A stretch of 45,451 nt of DNA from NCBI GenBank assembly GCA_035513995.1, contig DATKBL010000047.1:1-45451 (forward strand), given 5' to 3'. The notes under the pieces are model-generated. The model saw only the letters and a program-made list of their open reading frames with translations. It was not told the origin of the DNA and searched no databases. Position 1 is the first letter of the stretch. The number at the start of each line of letters is the position of its first letter. This DNA comes from DASUTW01 sp035513995 (lineage in GTDB: Bacteria; Actinomycetota; UBA4738; CALAEC01). The translations under genes were made by a program, and so were the position numbers. This document shows, in pieces, positions 31,670 to 40,724 of the stretch.

Positions 31670-32023
31670 TCAGCGTAGCGTGAGGGGGGGCTCAGGGGGC
31701 TCGGCGGCCAGGAGCGAGATGTCGCGAAGACGCTCCTCCGCCGCGTCCATCTGCGCGGAGACCCAGGCCGCGTCCCGCGGGCCGCGCGCGTCGTCCCTGG
31801 GGAACAAGAACGTGTTGAGGTGCTCGTCGGAGCCGACCTGGAGGCCGTGCGCCGCCATCAGCTCGCCGATCGCGATCTCCCAGCTGAAGAGCACGCTCCC
31901 GTTGCCGGCGTCCTGCACGTAGTGCGTCAGGTACGACGTCGCCCGGTGCTCCCAGGTGTCGCCGCTCCTCGCCCGCCGGGAGAAGGCGAAGCCCAGGTCG
32001 CGCAGCGCGTCCTCGAACGACAC
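31670..32023 (-). CDS. Conserved-looking small protein, function unknown
   Basis: The 117-residue protein has no signal or membrane segment. I recognise no family. Features seen: an N-terminal helix (FEDALRDLGFAFSRR), a central part TWEHRATSYLTHYVQDAGNG with SVLFSWEIAIGELMA, a FLFPRDDARGPRD turn, and a C-terminal helix with ERLRDISLLAAE. The compact alternation suggests a small globular domain. The GTG at 32023 follows a TATCCT box by 7 bases, which fixes the start. The stop lies 4 bases from the start of the PIG-L gene on the same strand. Confidence 0.66.
   Translation of the reverse strand: MSFEDALRDLGFAFSRRARSGDTWEHRATSYLTHYVQDAGNGSVLFSWEIAIGELMAAHGLQVGSDEHLNTFLFPRDDARGPRDAAWVSAQMDAAEERLRDISLLAAEPPEPPLTLR
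31672..31677 (-). promoter_or_regulatory. -10 element, leaderless start of the PIG-L gene
   Basis: TACGCT on the minus strand ends 6 bases before the GTG at 31665 and overlaps the last codons of the upstream 117-residue gene. Confidence 0.45.
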
Positions 32024-32030
32024 GCCCCGC

Positions 32031-32036
32031 AGGATA
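32031..32036 (-). promoter_or_regulatory. -10 element, leaderless start of the 117-residue protein gene
   Basis: TATCCT on the minus strand ends 7 bases before the GTG at 32023. It lies between this gene and the stop of rmuC. Confidence 0.5.
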
Positions 32037-32046
32037 CAGCCGGGGC

Positions 32047-33030
32047 CTACTCCACCGCCTCGAGCGGCCGGGGGCCGTCCTCGGGGAGCGCCACGGTCCC
32101 GCGTCCCCTGGCCACCGCGCCCCGGGCCCGGCCCAGGCCGGTCCGCCACTCGTCGGCCGCGTTCTGGAGCATCGTGGTAGCCCGCGCCACGCGGTTCTCC
32201 AGTGTCTGCTCCATCCCTTCCAGGACCCCCTCGAGCTCGGCGAGGCAGGAGTCGACGTCCCCGCTCTGCCCGTAGCGCGAACCCAGCGCGTACAGGGAGA
32301 GGAGCACGGGCAGCGCCGCCGAGTAGCCGACGATGACCACCCCGTGCCGGAAGGCGACCGCATGCGCCTTCCGGCACGCCGCGTAGGCCGCGTCGGGGAC
32401 GCAGGCGACGGCGAAGGGGGTGGTCAGCGACGGCTCGAGGTACGACGCGACCTCGCGCGCCCGCTTCGCCACCTCGTCCTCGAGCCGTCGCGCGATCGGC
32501 TCCCGCGCGACGGGGTCGTCCTCGGCCTCGAGGGCCTCGACCTCACGCACGGCCGCCCACTTCGAGTCCACGGGCAGTCGCCGCCCGTCCGGCAGGACGA
32601 GCGCGAACTCCACGCGCTTCCCGTTGACGGGGAAGTCGCGAACCACCATCTGCGCCGGCAGGCACGAGAGCGCCTCCTCGAGGACATTCTCGCCGGCCCG
32701 GCCCCTGGTCGAGCCCCCCAGCAGCATCGACTCGAGCCGCCGGAGAGCGTCCCAGGTCTGCTCGTCGGCCTGCCGCCGGGCGTCGGCGTGGGTCCGCATC
32801 TCCTCGACGGTCGTCTTCGTGGCCTCCAGCGACCTGCGCAGCTCCTGGTCGTCGACGGTCTGCCGCCCCAGCGCGTCGGTCAGCCGGTCGAGCCGGCTCG
32901 ACTGCGCCTCGAGCAGGGCGGAGACACGCGTGTCGGCTTCGGGCTGCGCCGGCCTCCGCACGGCGATCGCCACGGCCGCCACGGCCGCCCCGAGGGCGGC
33001 GAACAGCACGATCAGCTCCGTTCCGGTCAT
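32047..33030 (-). CDS. rmuC: RmuC family DNA recombination protein
   Basis: The 327-residue protein has an N-terminal membrane helix (LIVLFAALGAAVAAVAIAV), a coiled-coil segment (about 40-95) and the RmuC nuclease-like core: STRGRAGENVLEEAL, VEFALVLPDGRRLPVDSKW (the acidic residue and Lys of the PD-(D/E)xK-like site) and VACVPDAAYAACRKAH. RmuC limits certain DNA rearrangements in E. coli, and it may act as an endonuclease. It is shorter than E. coli RmuC (475 residues) but holds the conserved core. The ATG at 33030 has a GAGGAGG site, so this message has a leader. Confidence 0.9.
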   Translation of the reverse strand: MTGTELIVLFAALGAAVAAVAIAVRRPAQPEADTRVSALLEAQSSRLDRLTDALGRQTVDDQELRRSLEATKTTVEEMRTHADARRQADEQTWDALRRLESMLLGGSTRGRAGENVLEEALSCLPAQMVVRDFPVNGKRVEFALVLPDGRRLPVDSKWAAVREVEALEAEDDPVAREPIARRLEDEVAKRAREVASYLEPSLTTPFAVACVPDAAYAACRKAHAVAFRHGVVIVGYSAALPVLLSLYALGSRYGQSGDVDSCLAELEGVLEGMEQTLENRVARATTMLQNAADEWRTGLGRARGAVARGRGTVALPEDGPRPLEAVE

Positions 33031-33084
33031 CGCGACCTCCTCTCCCGTCCCACTCTAGGGAGGGGGTCTGACACGAACGGCGGG

Positions 33085-34011
33085 TCAGCCGATGCCGGTG
33101 ATGCGGCGGAGGGGCGATCGGCCCGGCTCGTAGGCGCGGGGCCGGTCGCCGAACAGCTCGTCCACGCGCTCGGCGAGCTCGGAGGGGTCCCACCGGGCGC
33201 CCTTGTCGAGCTCGGCGACCGGGGTCCAGCTCTGGTACAGCTCGACCAGCCCGCCGGTGATCCCGAAGACCTGGCCGGTGATGCCGGCAGCGGCGTCCGA
33301 GCAGAGGAACGCCACGAGCGGCGCCACGTTGCCGGGGTCGAGCGGGTCGAAGTCTCCCTCCACCTGGAGGTCGCCGAAGGTCTTCTCAGTCATCCGCGTC
33401 CGGGCGCCGGGGGCGATCGCGTTCACGCCCACTCCGTGGCTCCGCATCTCCATCGAGACGATCTGCGTGAACGCAGCGATGCCCGCCTTCGCGGTGCCGT
33501 AGTTGGACTGCCCGACCATCCCCAGGAGGCCCGACGTGCTCGAGGTGTTGACGATGCGCCGGCCCGAGACGTCCTCGCCGCCCTTCGCCGCCTGGCGCCA
33601 CCGGCGGCACACCTCCGAGGTGCACAGGAACGTGCCGCGCAGGTGGACCTTGATCACCGCGTCCCACTCCTCGGGGGACATGTTGAAGCTCATCCGGTCG
33701 CGGAGGATGCCGGCGTTGTTCACCAGGCCGTCGATCCGCCCCCAGCGCGAGACGGCGGTCGCGACGAGGCTCCGGGCCCCCTCGGGCTCGGAGATGTCCT
33801 CGAAGTGCGCGGCGGCCTCCCCGCCGGCCGACTCGATCTCGCCAGCGACCTCGGTCGCTACGCGGGTGTCCTCGCCCGTGCCGTCCCACTCTCCGCCGAG
33901 GTCGTTCACGACCACCCGCGCCCCCTCGCGCGCGAGCAGCAGCGCCTCCTCGCGTCCGATCCCGCGACCGGCGCCGGTGACGGCGATCACCCTCCCGTCG
34001 AGCATCCCCAT
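33085..34011 (-). CDS. SDR family oxidoreductase
   Basis: The 308-residue protein is a classical short-chain dehydrogenase: TGAGRGIG (12-19) binds NAD(P), NNAG (98-101), and the catalytic set Ser158, Tyr171 and Lys175 (YGTAK). The insertion after strand beta2 (NDLGGEWDGTGEDTR) resembles the dehydrogenase unit of peroxisomal multifunctional enzyme 2 (HSD17B4), and the C-terminal tail (WTPVAELDKGARWDP) fits too, so oxidation of a (3R)-hydroxyacyl-CoA is a fair guess. The ATG at 34011 follows an AGGAGAG site and diverges from tldD. Confidence 0.9.
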   Translation of the reverse strand: MGMLDGRVIAVTGAGRGIGREEALLLAREGARVVVNDLGGEWDGTGEDTRVATEVAGEIESAGGEAAAHFEDISEPEGARSLVATAVSRWGRIDGLVNNAGILRDRMSFNMSPEEWDAVIKVHLRGTFLCTSEVCRRWRQAAKGGEDVSGRRIVNTSSTSGLLGMVGQSNYGTAKAGIAAFTQIVSMEMRSHGVGVNAIAPGARTRMTEKTFGDLQVEGDFDPLDPGNVAPLVAFLCSDAAAGITGQVFGITGGLVELYQSWTPVAELDKGARWDPSELAERVDELFGDRPRAYEPGRSPLRRITGIG

Positions 34012-34039
34012 GCGTCTCTCCTGTGGATCCGGTCGCTCC

Positions 34040-34085
34040 ACGATAGACGAACGCCTCGATGATCCGCGGCACGGTCGGATAGACT
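34040..34085. promoter_or_regulatory. Divergent -10 elements for the SDR gene and tldD
   Basis: The minus strand reads TATCGT (34045-34040), about 28 bases before the SDR ATG. The plus strand reads TAGACT (34080-34085), 32 bases before the tldD GTG. Both genes have short leaders with Shine-Dalgarno sites. Confidence 0.4.
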
Positions 34086-34117
34086 GCGGGCCCGTTCGCC
34101 CGCCGGAGGGGAGGATC

Positions 34118-35557
34118 GTGCTCGACATCGCGAAGGCGGCGGTCGAGGCCGCGCGCGGCGCGGGGGCGGGATACGCGGACGCGCGAGCGGCGCTCCGAGA
34201 GACCGAGTCGCTGACCGTCAAGAACCAGGAGATGGAGGGGGTGGACCGCTCCCGCTCGGCGGGTGTGGGGATCCGCGTGCTCGTGGACGGCTTCTGGGGC
34301 TTCGCCTCCACCGACCGACGGGCCCCCGAAGAGATCGAGCGCGCCGCTGCGCTCGCCGTCGAGATCGCGCGGGCGGCCCCGCGGCTCCCGAGGGAACCGG
34401 TGTCGCTCGCGGAGGTCGAGCCGGTGGTGGACACCTGGCAGACGGTCGCCACCGAGGACCCGTTCACGATCCCCCTCGACGAGAAAGTGTCGCTCGTGAT
34501 GGAGGCCTCCAGGCGGATGCAGGGCGTGCGCGGCGTGTCGTTCGCCGAGGCGAGCCTGGACTTCTTCCGACAGCGGACCGCCTTCGCCTCGTCCGAAGGG
34601 GCCGCGATCGAGCAGATCATCACGCACTCGGGCGGGGGCATCGAGGCCACCGCGATCTCCGGCGGCGAGCTCCAGCGCCGCTCGTTCCCCAACTCCTTCC
34701 GGGGGCACTTCTCCGCGGCAGGCTACGAGCACGTTCGGTCGCTGGGCCTGGTGGAGGAGGCCGAGCGCATCGGCGAGGAGGCGGTGGAACTGCTCGAGGC
34801 GCCCGACTGTCCCTCGACGGAGACCACCCTGATCCTCGACGCCTCCCAGATGGTGCTCCAGGTGCACGAGTCGGTCGGCCACCCGATCGAGCTCGACCGG
34901 GTGCTGGGGATGGAGGAGGCCTACGCGGGTACCTCCTTCCTGACGCCGGAGGACCGGGGCAGGCTCCGCTACGCCTCCGACGTGGTGACGATCTCGGCCG
35001 ACGCCACGATCCCGACGGGGATCGGCTCGTTCGGCTACGACGATGAGGGCGTGCCCTCGCAGCGGGTGCCCGTGATCGAGGAGGGGATCCTGCAGGGCTT
35101 CCTCTCAAGCCGCGAGACCGCCGCGGCGATCGGCGAGACGTCGAACGGCACGATGCGCGCCGACGGCTGGGAGCACCTCCCGCTGATCCGGATGACGAAC
35201 GTGAACCTGCACCCGGGGGAGGGCTCCCTGCCCGACCTGATCGGCGACACGAAGGACGGCATCTTCATGTCGACGAACAGCTCCTGGTCGATCGACGACA
35301 AGCGGGTCAACTTCCAGTTCGGCTGCGAGGCGGCCTGGCGGATCGAGAACGGCCGCCTCACCCAGCTGTACCGCAACCCCAACTACACGGGCATCACAAC
35401 GGAGTTCTGGGGCTCATGCGACGCGGTCTGCGGCAGCGAGGAGTGGACGATGTGGGGCACCCCGAACTGCGGGAAGGGCCAGCCCGGGCAGACGGCCCGC
35501 GTGGGGCACGGCACCTCGCCCGCCCGGTTCCGAGGGGTGAGGGTGGGGGTCCGCTGA
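34118..35557 (+). CDS. tldD: Metalloprotease TldD
   Basis: The 479-residue protein is the active half of the TldD-TldE heterodimer, which cleaves unfolded peptides and, in other bacteria, matures modified peptides such as microcin B17 or degrades antitoxin CcdA. The zinc motif HESVGH (residues 250-255, HExxxH) is intact, and the C-terminal blocks (GDTKDGIFMSTNSSW, GQPGQTARVGHG) fit. The GTG at 34118 has a GGAGGGGAGG site. The stop overlaps the tldE start as TGATG, which assures equal synthesis of the partners. Confidence 0.95.
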   Translation: MLDIAKAAVEAARGAGAGYADARAALRETESLTVKNQEMEGVDRSRSAGVGIRVLVDGFWGFASTDRRAPEEIERAAALAVEIARAAPRLPREPVSLAEVEPVVDTWQTVATEDPFTIPLDEKVSLVMEASRRMQGVRGVSFAEASLDFFRQRTAFASSEGAAIEQIITHSGGGIEATAISGGELQRRSFPNSFRGHFSAAGYEHVRSLGLVEEAERIGEEAVELLEAPDCPSTETTLILDASQMVLQVHESVGHPIELDRVLGMEEAYAGTSFLTPEDRGRLRYASDVVTISADATIPTGIGSFGYDDEGVPSQRVPVIEEGILQGFLSSRETAAAIGETSNGTMRADGWEHLPLIRMTNVNLHPGEGSLPDLIGDTKDGIFMSTNSSWSIDDKRVNFQFGCEAAWRIENGRLTQLYRNPNYTGITTEFWGSCDAVCGSEEWTMWGTPNCGKGQPGQTARVGHGTSPARFRGVRVGVR

Positions 35558-36906
35558 TGCCCGAGCCGATCGGGCGCGACGCGGCGCTCTCGCTCGCCGA
35601 GCCGGCGATCGAGGCCGCCCGCGGAGCGGGCATCGAGGTCCTGGTGATCCACGGATGGGGCGGGCTCACGCGCTTCGCCGGCTCGGCGATCCACCAGAGC
35701 ACGGCCCAGGAGGAGACCGCGGTTCGGGTCCGGGCCGTCCGGGGCGGGCGGGTCGGGATCTCGGCCACCAACGACCTTCGACCCGAGGGCCTCGAGGCCG
35801 CCGCCCGGAGCGCGCTCGAGATGGCGGATATGGCCGCCCCCGACCCCCTCTTCCCGGGCCTGACGCCCGAGGCCGAGACCCCAGCAGGGACGGGATACGA
35901 CCAGGCCACGCCGGCGATGGCCCCCGCAGCGCGCGCCGATGCGGTCGCGGAGCTCGTCGGCCGGTGCGGCGCCGGGTTCTCGGCCGCCGGGGCCTTCGAG
36001 ACGGGGGCCCTCGAGGTGGCGGTGGCCAACACCGAGGGCCTCGCCGCCCATGCCGTGCGCAGCAAGGCGTCGATCACCGCGGTCGTCTCCGGGGGGGAGG
36101 GGGGCGCGGGCTTCGCCGAGCGAGCCGCCGTCCGGGCCGGCGATCTCGACCCGGCCGAGATCGGGCAGACCGCGTTCGCCAAGGCCCATGACAGCCAGCG
36201 CCCGCGCGACGTGGAGGTCGGCGACTACGAGGTCGTGCTCGAGCCCGCCGCGGTCGCCACGCTCCTCGGCTTCCTCTCCTACCTCGGGTTCGGCGGGCGC
36301 GCGCTGGCCGAGGGTCGGTCCTGCTTCGCGGGACGCGAGGGAGAGCGCCTGATGTCGGAGGTTGTCTCGATCTGGGACGAGGCGCTCTCGCCCGAGACGA
36401 TCGGGCTCCCGTTCGACTTCGAGGGGACGCCGAAGCAGCGCATCGACCTGGTGCGGGAGGGCGTGTTCGTGGGAGGAGTGCACGACCGCCGCAGCGCCCG
36501 CCAGTTGGGCGAGGACTCCACCGGCCACGCGCTGCCGCCGCCGAACCCCGAGGGCCCTCTGCCGCTCAACCTCTTCATGGGCACGGGCCAGGCGACCACC
36601 GACGAGATGATCGCCGCGACGCGGCGCGGCCTCCTCATCACCCGGTTTCACTACTCGAACATCGTGCATCCGAAGGAGGCGGTGATCACGGGGATGACCC
36701 GCGACGGGACCTGGCTGATCGAGGACGGGACCGTCACCTCCCCCGTGAAGAACCTCCGGTTCACCGAGTCGATCATCGACGCGCTCGATCGCGTCGAGAT
36801 GATCGGCTCGGACTCGGTGCTCGCGAGCGAGTTCTTCTTCGAGGCCTCGCGGGTCCCCGCGGTGAGGATCGGCTCCTTCCGGTTCACCGGGAGGAGCGAC
36901 CACTGA
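35557..36906 (+). CDS. tldE: TldE/PmbA, non-catalytic partner of TldD
   Basis: The 449-residue protein matches the PmbA/TldE family: AVRVRAVRGGRVGISATND, GLPFDFEGTPKQRIDLV, LPLNLFMGTGQATTDEMI and HYSNIVHPKEAVITGMTRDG. It lacks the HExxxH zinc motif, as is normal for TldE. It forms a 1:1 dimer with TldD. Translation is coupled to tldD (TGATG). Its last 23 bases overlap the convergent histidine kinase gene. No peptide-substrate gene or RiPP-type precursor is visible nearby, so the natural substrate is open. Confidence 0.93.
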   Translation: MPEPIGRDAALSLAEPAIEAARGAGIEVLVIHGWGGLTRFAGSAIHQSTAQEETAVRVRAVRGGRVGISATNDLRPEGLEAAARSALEMADMAAPDPLFPGLTPEAETPAGTGYDQATPAMAPAARADAVAELVGRCGAGFSAAGAFETGALEVAVANTEGLAAHAVRSKASITAVVSGGEGGAGFAERAAVRAGDLDPAEIGQTAFAKAHDSQRPRDVEVGDYEVVLEPAAVATLLGFLSYLGFGGRALAEGRSCFAGREGERLMSEVVSIWDEALSPETIGLPFDFEGTPKQRIDLVREGVFVGGVHDRRSARQLGEDSTGHALPPPNPEGPLPLNLFMGTGQATTDEMIAATRRGLLITRFHYSNIVHPKEAVITGMTRDGTWLIEDGTVTSPVKNLRFTESIIDALDRVEMIGSDSVLASEFFFEASRVPAVRIGSFRFTGRSDH

Positions 36907-39900
36907 AGCCGGGGAGACCGGCCGGCTGCGGGAGGTCGGAGGCCTCCACCTCGACCGTCGGAAGGAAGACCCGGAACGAGGCGCCCCCGCCCTTCCGATC
37001 CTCTACCCACGCGCTGCCGCCGTGCATCTCGGCGAACCTGGCAACCAGCGAGAGCCCGATGCCCGTCCCCGGAGCGTGGCTCGGCACGTCCTCTCCCTGG
37101 GTGAACGGGCGGAAGATCGCTTCGCACTGCTCGGGCTCGACCCCGGGGCCGGCGTCCTCCACCACGATCATGACCCCACCCCGCTTGCTCAGGAGACGGA
37201 CCCAGACCGGGGTGCCGGGGGGCGTGTACTTCGCGGCGTTCGCCACGAGGTTCTCGACGATCCGCTCCACCTTGGGGCCGTCGACGTGGACCACGATGGA
37301 CTGGGCCTCCACGAGCAGCGGGCGATCCCCGAGGTCGGCACCCTCGACCACGCGGTGGACGAGGGCGCCGATGTCGGTTCGCCTCCGCGTCGCCTCGAGG
37401 ATGCCCCGCGAGATCCGGTCGAGATCGAGGAGGTCGGCCAGCAGCGACTCGAGCTTCCGGGCGTTGGCCGCGATGCGGCCGATCATCTCGCGCAGCTCGG
37501 CCCGGGGCAGGTCGAGATCGCCGCGGTCGAGGGTGAGCGAGAACCCCAGGATGCTGGAGAGCGGGGTGCGCAGCTCGTGGCTGACCGCGGTGAGGAAGGC
37601 GTTCTTCATCTCGTCCACGTTGCGCAGCTGCTCCGCCGCCTCGCGCTCCCGCTCGTAGGCTTCGCGCAGCGACTCCTCGGCCTGGCGCCGCTGGGTGATG
37701 TCGAGAAGGGTACCCTCCACCCCTCGCACGTCTCCATCCTCGTCGCGCACCAGGCGGGCGTTCTCGGAGACCCAGATCGTCCGTCCGTCGCTGCGCCGAA
37801 CCTCGTACTCGAAGCCCTCGAGCGAGCCGTCCGACCGGAGCAGGCGGAGGCCTTCCTCGCGACGAGCCGGATCGACGTCGAGATCCGCGATCCCCGGGAC
37901 CTCGACGAGAAGCTCGTCCGAGGAGGCGTAGCCGAGCATCGTGGCGAGCGCGGGGTTGACGGACTCGAAAACGCCGTGGGGGGTGGACCGGAAGATCCCC
38001 TCGGCCGCCTGCTCGAAGATGCCCCGGTACTTCTCCTCGGCGGATCGGAGCGCCTCCTCCGCGCGCTTCCGCAGGACGAGCGAGCCGAGCTGCGCGGCCA
38101 CCCCCGAGATGAGCTTGACGAGGCGCTCGTCCTCGGCCTGCGGCTCGAGGACGAAAAAGACCAGGACGGCGGCCACCTCGACGCCGGCCAGCACGGGGAT
38201 CGCCGCGGCGGCCCCGAGGCCGGCGGCGGAGGCGACCTCCGCCCGCGAGAAGCCCGGCTGCTCCGCGATGTTCCGGATCCACACGGGAGCCTTCATCGAC
38301 CAGGCCTTGCCGGCGAGCTCTTCCTCGGGCTGAACCCGCACCCGCTTGGTTGCCTCACGGAACCGCTCCAGCCCCGGCGCCTGCGAGTACCACGCCTCCG
38401 TGGGCTCCAGGGCCGAGCCGTCGGGGACCGGGATCCAGGCCTCGCCGACCGCCCACCCCGTGGCCCGGCAGACATCCCGGACGACCACGTCGAGCGCGGC
38501 GTCGAGGGCCTCGGCCTCGACCATGGCCAGCGTGAGCGAGTGGACGAGCCGAAGCTCCTCCTCGGCTCGCCGACGCTCGGTGATGTCCCGGAGGGCGACG
38601 ACGCGCGCCTGCCTTCCCCGGTAGGGGATGCGACGCCCCACGATCTCGACCGTGAAACGCGATCCGTCGCTGCGGAGCGCCTCGTGCTGCCCGACCGCCT
38701 CGGTCTGCTCGTCGATGCGCCGGGCTGCCATCTCCCGGTCCTCGGGGGCGACGAGGTCCAGTACCTGCGTCCCCACCAGCTCCTCAGCGGAGAACCGGAA
38801 CATCTCCGCGAACGCGCGGTTCACCTCGAGGATCTTCCCTCGGTCGTGGATGCAGATCCCTTCGAGCGCCGAGTTGGCCAGCGTGCGGAACCGCTCCTCC
38901 TGCTCCTCCAGCTCGGCCTGCGCCCGCTTCCGCTCGGCGAGCTGGCGCTGCGCGGCCTCGTAGAGGCGAGCGTTGTCCAGGGCGATCGACGCGAACTCGG
39001 CGAAGGTCGCGAGCTGCTCGACGTCCTCCTTCGTGAAGCTGACATCGGGGTCGATGTGCGCGAGGCCGAGCACCCCGACGACCTCGTTCCGCGATCCGAG
39101 CGGGACCGCGACCACGCTGGCGACGTCGAGGCCGACCTCGAGCCGCGAGTCCCAGCCCGCATAGTCCCCCACGACGAGCGGCTCGCCTCGCTCCCACACC
39201 GTCCCGGCAGCCCCCTCGCCGGGGGCGATCTTCAGCCCCATCCATTCGGTCAGCGCCCCCACGCCGACCTTCATCTCCATCCGCTCGCCGGTCTCGTCGG
39301 GGAGGTACACGAAGCCGTGGCCGGTGCCGAGGAGCTCCGCCGCCCTGCCCACGATCGCCTGCAGCAGCCCGTCCACCTCGAGACGGTCCATCAGGCCCAG
39401 GGCGGTCTCGTGGATCGCCGACAGGTACTCGGCGTGGCGGCGCTCCTGCACCTCGGCGCGCTTCCTCTCCGTGATGTCCATGAAGAAGCCCTGCGAGAAG
39501 CGGGGCTTCCCATCGTCGTCGTAGGTAACCATCGCCTCGTCTCGCACCCAGATCGTCCGACCGTCGCGGTGGAAGATCCGGTACTCCTGGGCGAACGGCT
39601 CCAGGGTCTCGTTGTGGCGCTCCGTGGCGGCCTTGACGCGCTCCCGGTCGTCGGGGTGCATCTGCCGCATCCACAGGTCGGGGTCGGCTATCCACTCCTC
39701 GGGCGGGAACCCGAGGATCTCCTTGATCTGCGAGCTCACCCACAGCGTGGTGGCCTTCCCGTCGAGCGCGTCAAGGAAGATCGCGGCCGGGATCTTCTCC
39801 ACGATCGCCCGGTACTTGGCCTCGGCCTGCTCCAGCAGCTCCATGGCGCGGGCCCGATGGATGGCGCCTCCCAGGGCGCCGGCGGCCACGCGCAGCGCGC

Positions 39901-40579
39901 CGATCTCGCCGACCGACCACACGCGCTCCTGGACGCAGTCGTCCACGCCGATGAACCCCCACCACTCGTCGCCCACGAAGATCGGCACGGCGACGAGCGA
40001 GAGGACCCGCTGCGGCCCGAGGATCGCTCGCTCGGTCCGCGGGAAGTCCCGCACCAGCCCCTGCACCGTCATCCCCGCGCCCAGGCGATGGGTCCATCGC
40101 TCCAGTCCTGCGGCGACGTAGGGGAGCTCCTGGAGCTTGGGGTTGTCGATCTGCGAGTCCACGTCGGACGCCGCCCACTCGTAGCGCTGCGAGGTGAGGA
40201 GCGAGCCGTCCTCGCCCTGATGGTTCTCCCACACGTAGACGCGGCTGGCCCCCGTCGCTCGCCCGAGCTGCTCGAGGACCGCCGGGATGCTCTGCTCGCC
40301 GTCCCGGAGGAAGCGCTCGGCGGCCTCGGCCACCGCCCCCAGGATGCCCTCGCGCCCACCGGACGGCTCGGGCTGCTCCGACGGTCGGCGGCGGCCGGCC
40401 CGGTGCCGTCGCTCCCCGATCATCCAGCCCATGACCACGAGGAGCGCGACGAGCAGCCCCGCGGAGGCGAGCAGGATCCTGCGGCCCGGGGCGACGCCGG
40501 AGGACGCGGCGGAGGACGCGGCGGTGAGGCCGGCGAGCAGCGCGCCGGCGGCGAGGAGGGTCCTCTCGGTCGGGGTCAT
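36884..40579 (-). CDS. Multi-sensor hybrid-less histidine kinase (GAF/PAS repeats)
   Basis: The 1231-residue sensor kinase has two N-terminal membrane helices (about 7-26 and 34-54), then GAF (about 85-245), PAS (252-372), GAF (390-545), PAS (560-670), GAF (675-838), PAS (848-965), HisKA (about 985-1050; phospho-acceptor His1001 in SHELRTPL) and HATPase (1105-1210; N box Asn1113, DAGPG 1142-1146, GTGIGL 1171-1176). There is almost no extracytoplasmic loop, so it should sense cytoplasmic or membrane-diffusible signals. No receiver domain is fused and no response regulator gene is next to it, so it is an orphan. The ATG at 40579 has no clear Shine-Dalgarno or well-spaced -10. Confidence 0.92.
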   Translation of the reverse strand: MTPTERTLLAAGALLAGLTAASSAASSGVAPGRRILLASAGLLVALLVVMGWMIGERRHRAGRRRPSEQPEPSGGREGILGAVAEAAERFLRDGEQSIPAVLEQLGRATGASRVYVWENHQGEDGSLLTSQRYEWAASDVDSQIDNPKLQELPYVAAGLERWTHRLGAGMTVQGLVRDFPRTERAILGPQRVLSLVAVPIFVGDEWWGFIGVDDCVQERVWSVGEIGALRVAAGALGGAIHRARAMELLEQAEAKYRAIVEKIPAAIFLDALDGKATTLWVSSQIKEILGFPPEEWIADPDLWMRQMHPDDRERVKAATERHNETLEPFAQEYRIFHRDGRTIWVRDEAMVTYDDDGKPRFSQGFFMDITERKRAEVQERRHAEYLSAIHETALGLMDRLEVDGLLQAIVGRAAELLGTGHGFVYLPDETGERMEMKVGVGALTEWMGLKIAPGEGAAGTVWERGEPLVVGDYAGWDSRLEVGLDVASVVAVPLGSRNEVVGVLGLAHIDPDVSFTKEDVEQLATFAEFASIALDNARLYEAAQRQLAERKRAQAELEEQEERFRTLANSALEGICIHDRGKILEVNRAFAEMFRFSAEELVGTQVLDLVAPEDREMAARRIDEQTEAVGQHEALRSDGSRFTVEIVGRRIPYRGRQARVVALRDITERRRAEEELRLVHSLTLAMVEAEALDAALDVVVRDVCRATGWAVGEAWIPVPDGSALEPTEAWYSQAPGLERFREATKRVRVQPEEELAGKAWSMKAPVWIRNIAEQPGFSRAEVASAAGLGAAAAIPVLAGVEVAAVLVFFVLEPQAEDERLVKLISGVAAQLGSLVLRKRAEEALRSAEEKYRGIFEQAAEGIFRSTPHGVFESVNPALATMLGYASSDELLVEVPGIADLDVDPARREEGLRLLRSDGSLEGFEYEVRRSDGRTIWVSENARLVRDEDGDVRGVEGTLLDITQRRQAEESLREAYEREREAAEQLRNVDEMKNAFLTAVSHELRTPLSSILGFSLTLDRGDLDLPRAELREMIGRIAANARKLESLLADLLDLDRISRGILEATRRRTDIGALVHRVVEGADLGDRPLLVEAQSIVVHVDGPKVERIVENLVANAAKYTPPGTPVWVRLLSKRGGVMIVVEDAGPGVEPEQCEAIFRPFTQGEDVPSHAPGTGIGLSLVARFAEMHGGSAWVEDRKGGGASFRVFLPTVEVEASDLPQPAGLPGFSGRSSR

Positions 40580-40712
40580 CTCTATAGGGGGATTCGGAAC
40601 CCCGCGGGGGGGGCCTGATGGTCATTTCGGACTATCTTCGGGCCGGACGGATGGGCGACGGCCCGCTCGCCGGTTCGGTCAGCTCGGGCCCCACCCCGGC
40701 CCGCGCATCCTC

Positions 40713-40718
40713 TATCGT
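40713..40718 (+). promoter_or_regulatory. -10 element, leaderless start of the exchanger gene
   Basis: TATCGT ends 6 bases before the ATG at 40725, with no Shine-Dalgarno. Confidence 0.55.
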
Positions 40719-40724
40719 GCGCCC

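Noticed and set aside
35557..36906. TldE without the HExxxH zinc motif, as if a broken protease
   Set aside because: TldE/PmbA proteins lack the motif by nature; TldD supplies the active site.
37022..40618. Plus-strand open frame of 1198 codons antisense to the histidine kinase
   Set aside because: It mirrors the kinase codon pattern (third-position GC on the other strand), has low-complexity His/Arg/Leu-rich content and no recognisable motif. The kinase frame has a full set of conserved motifs.
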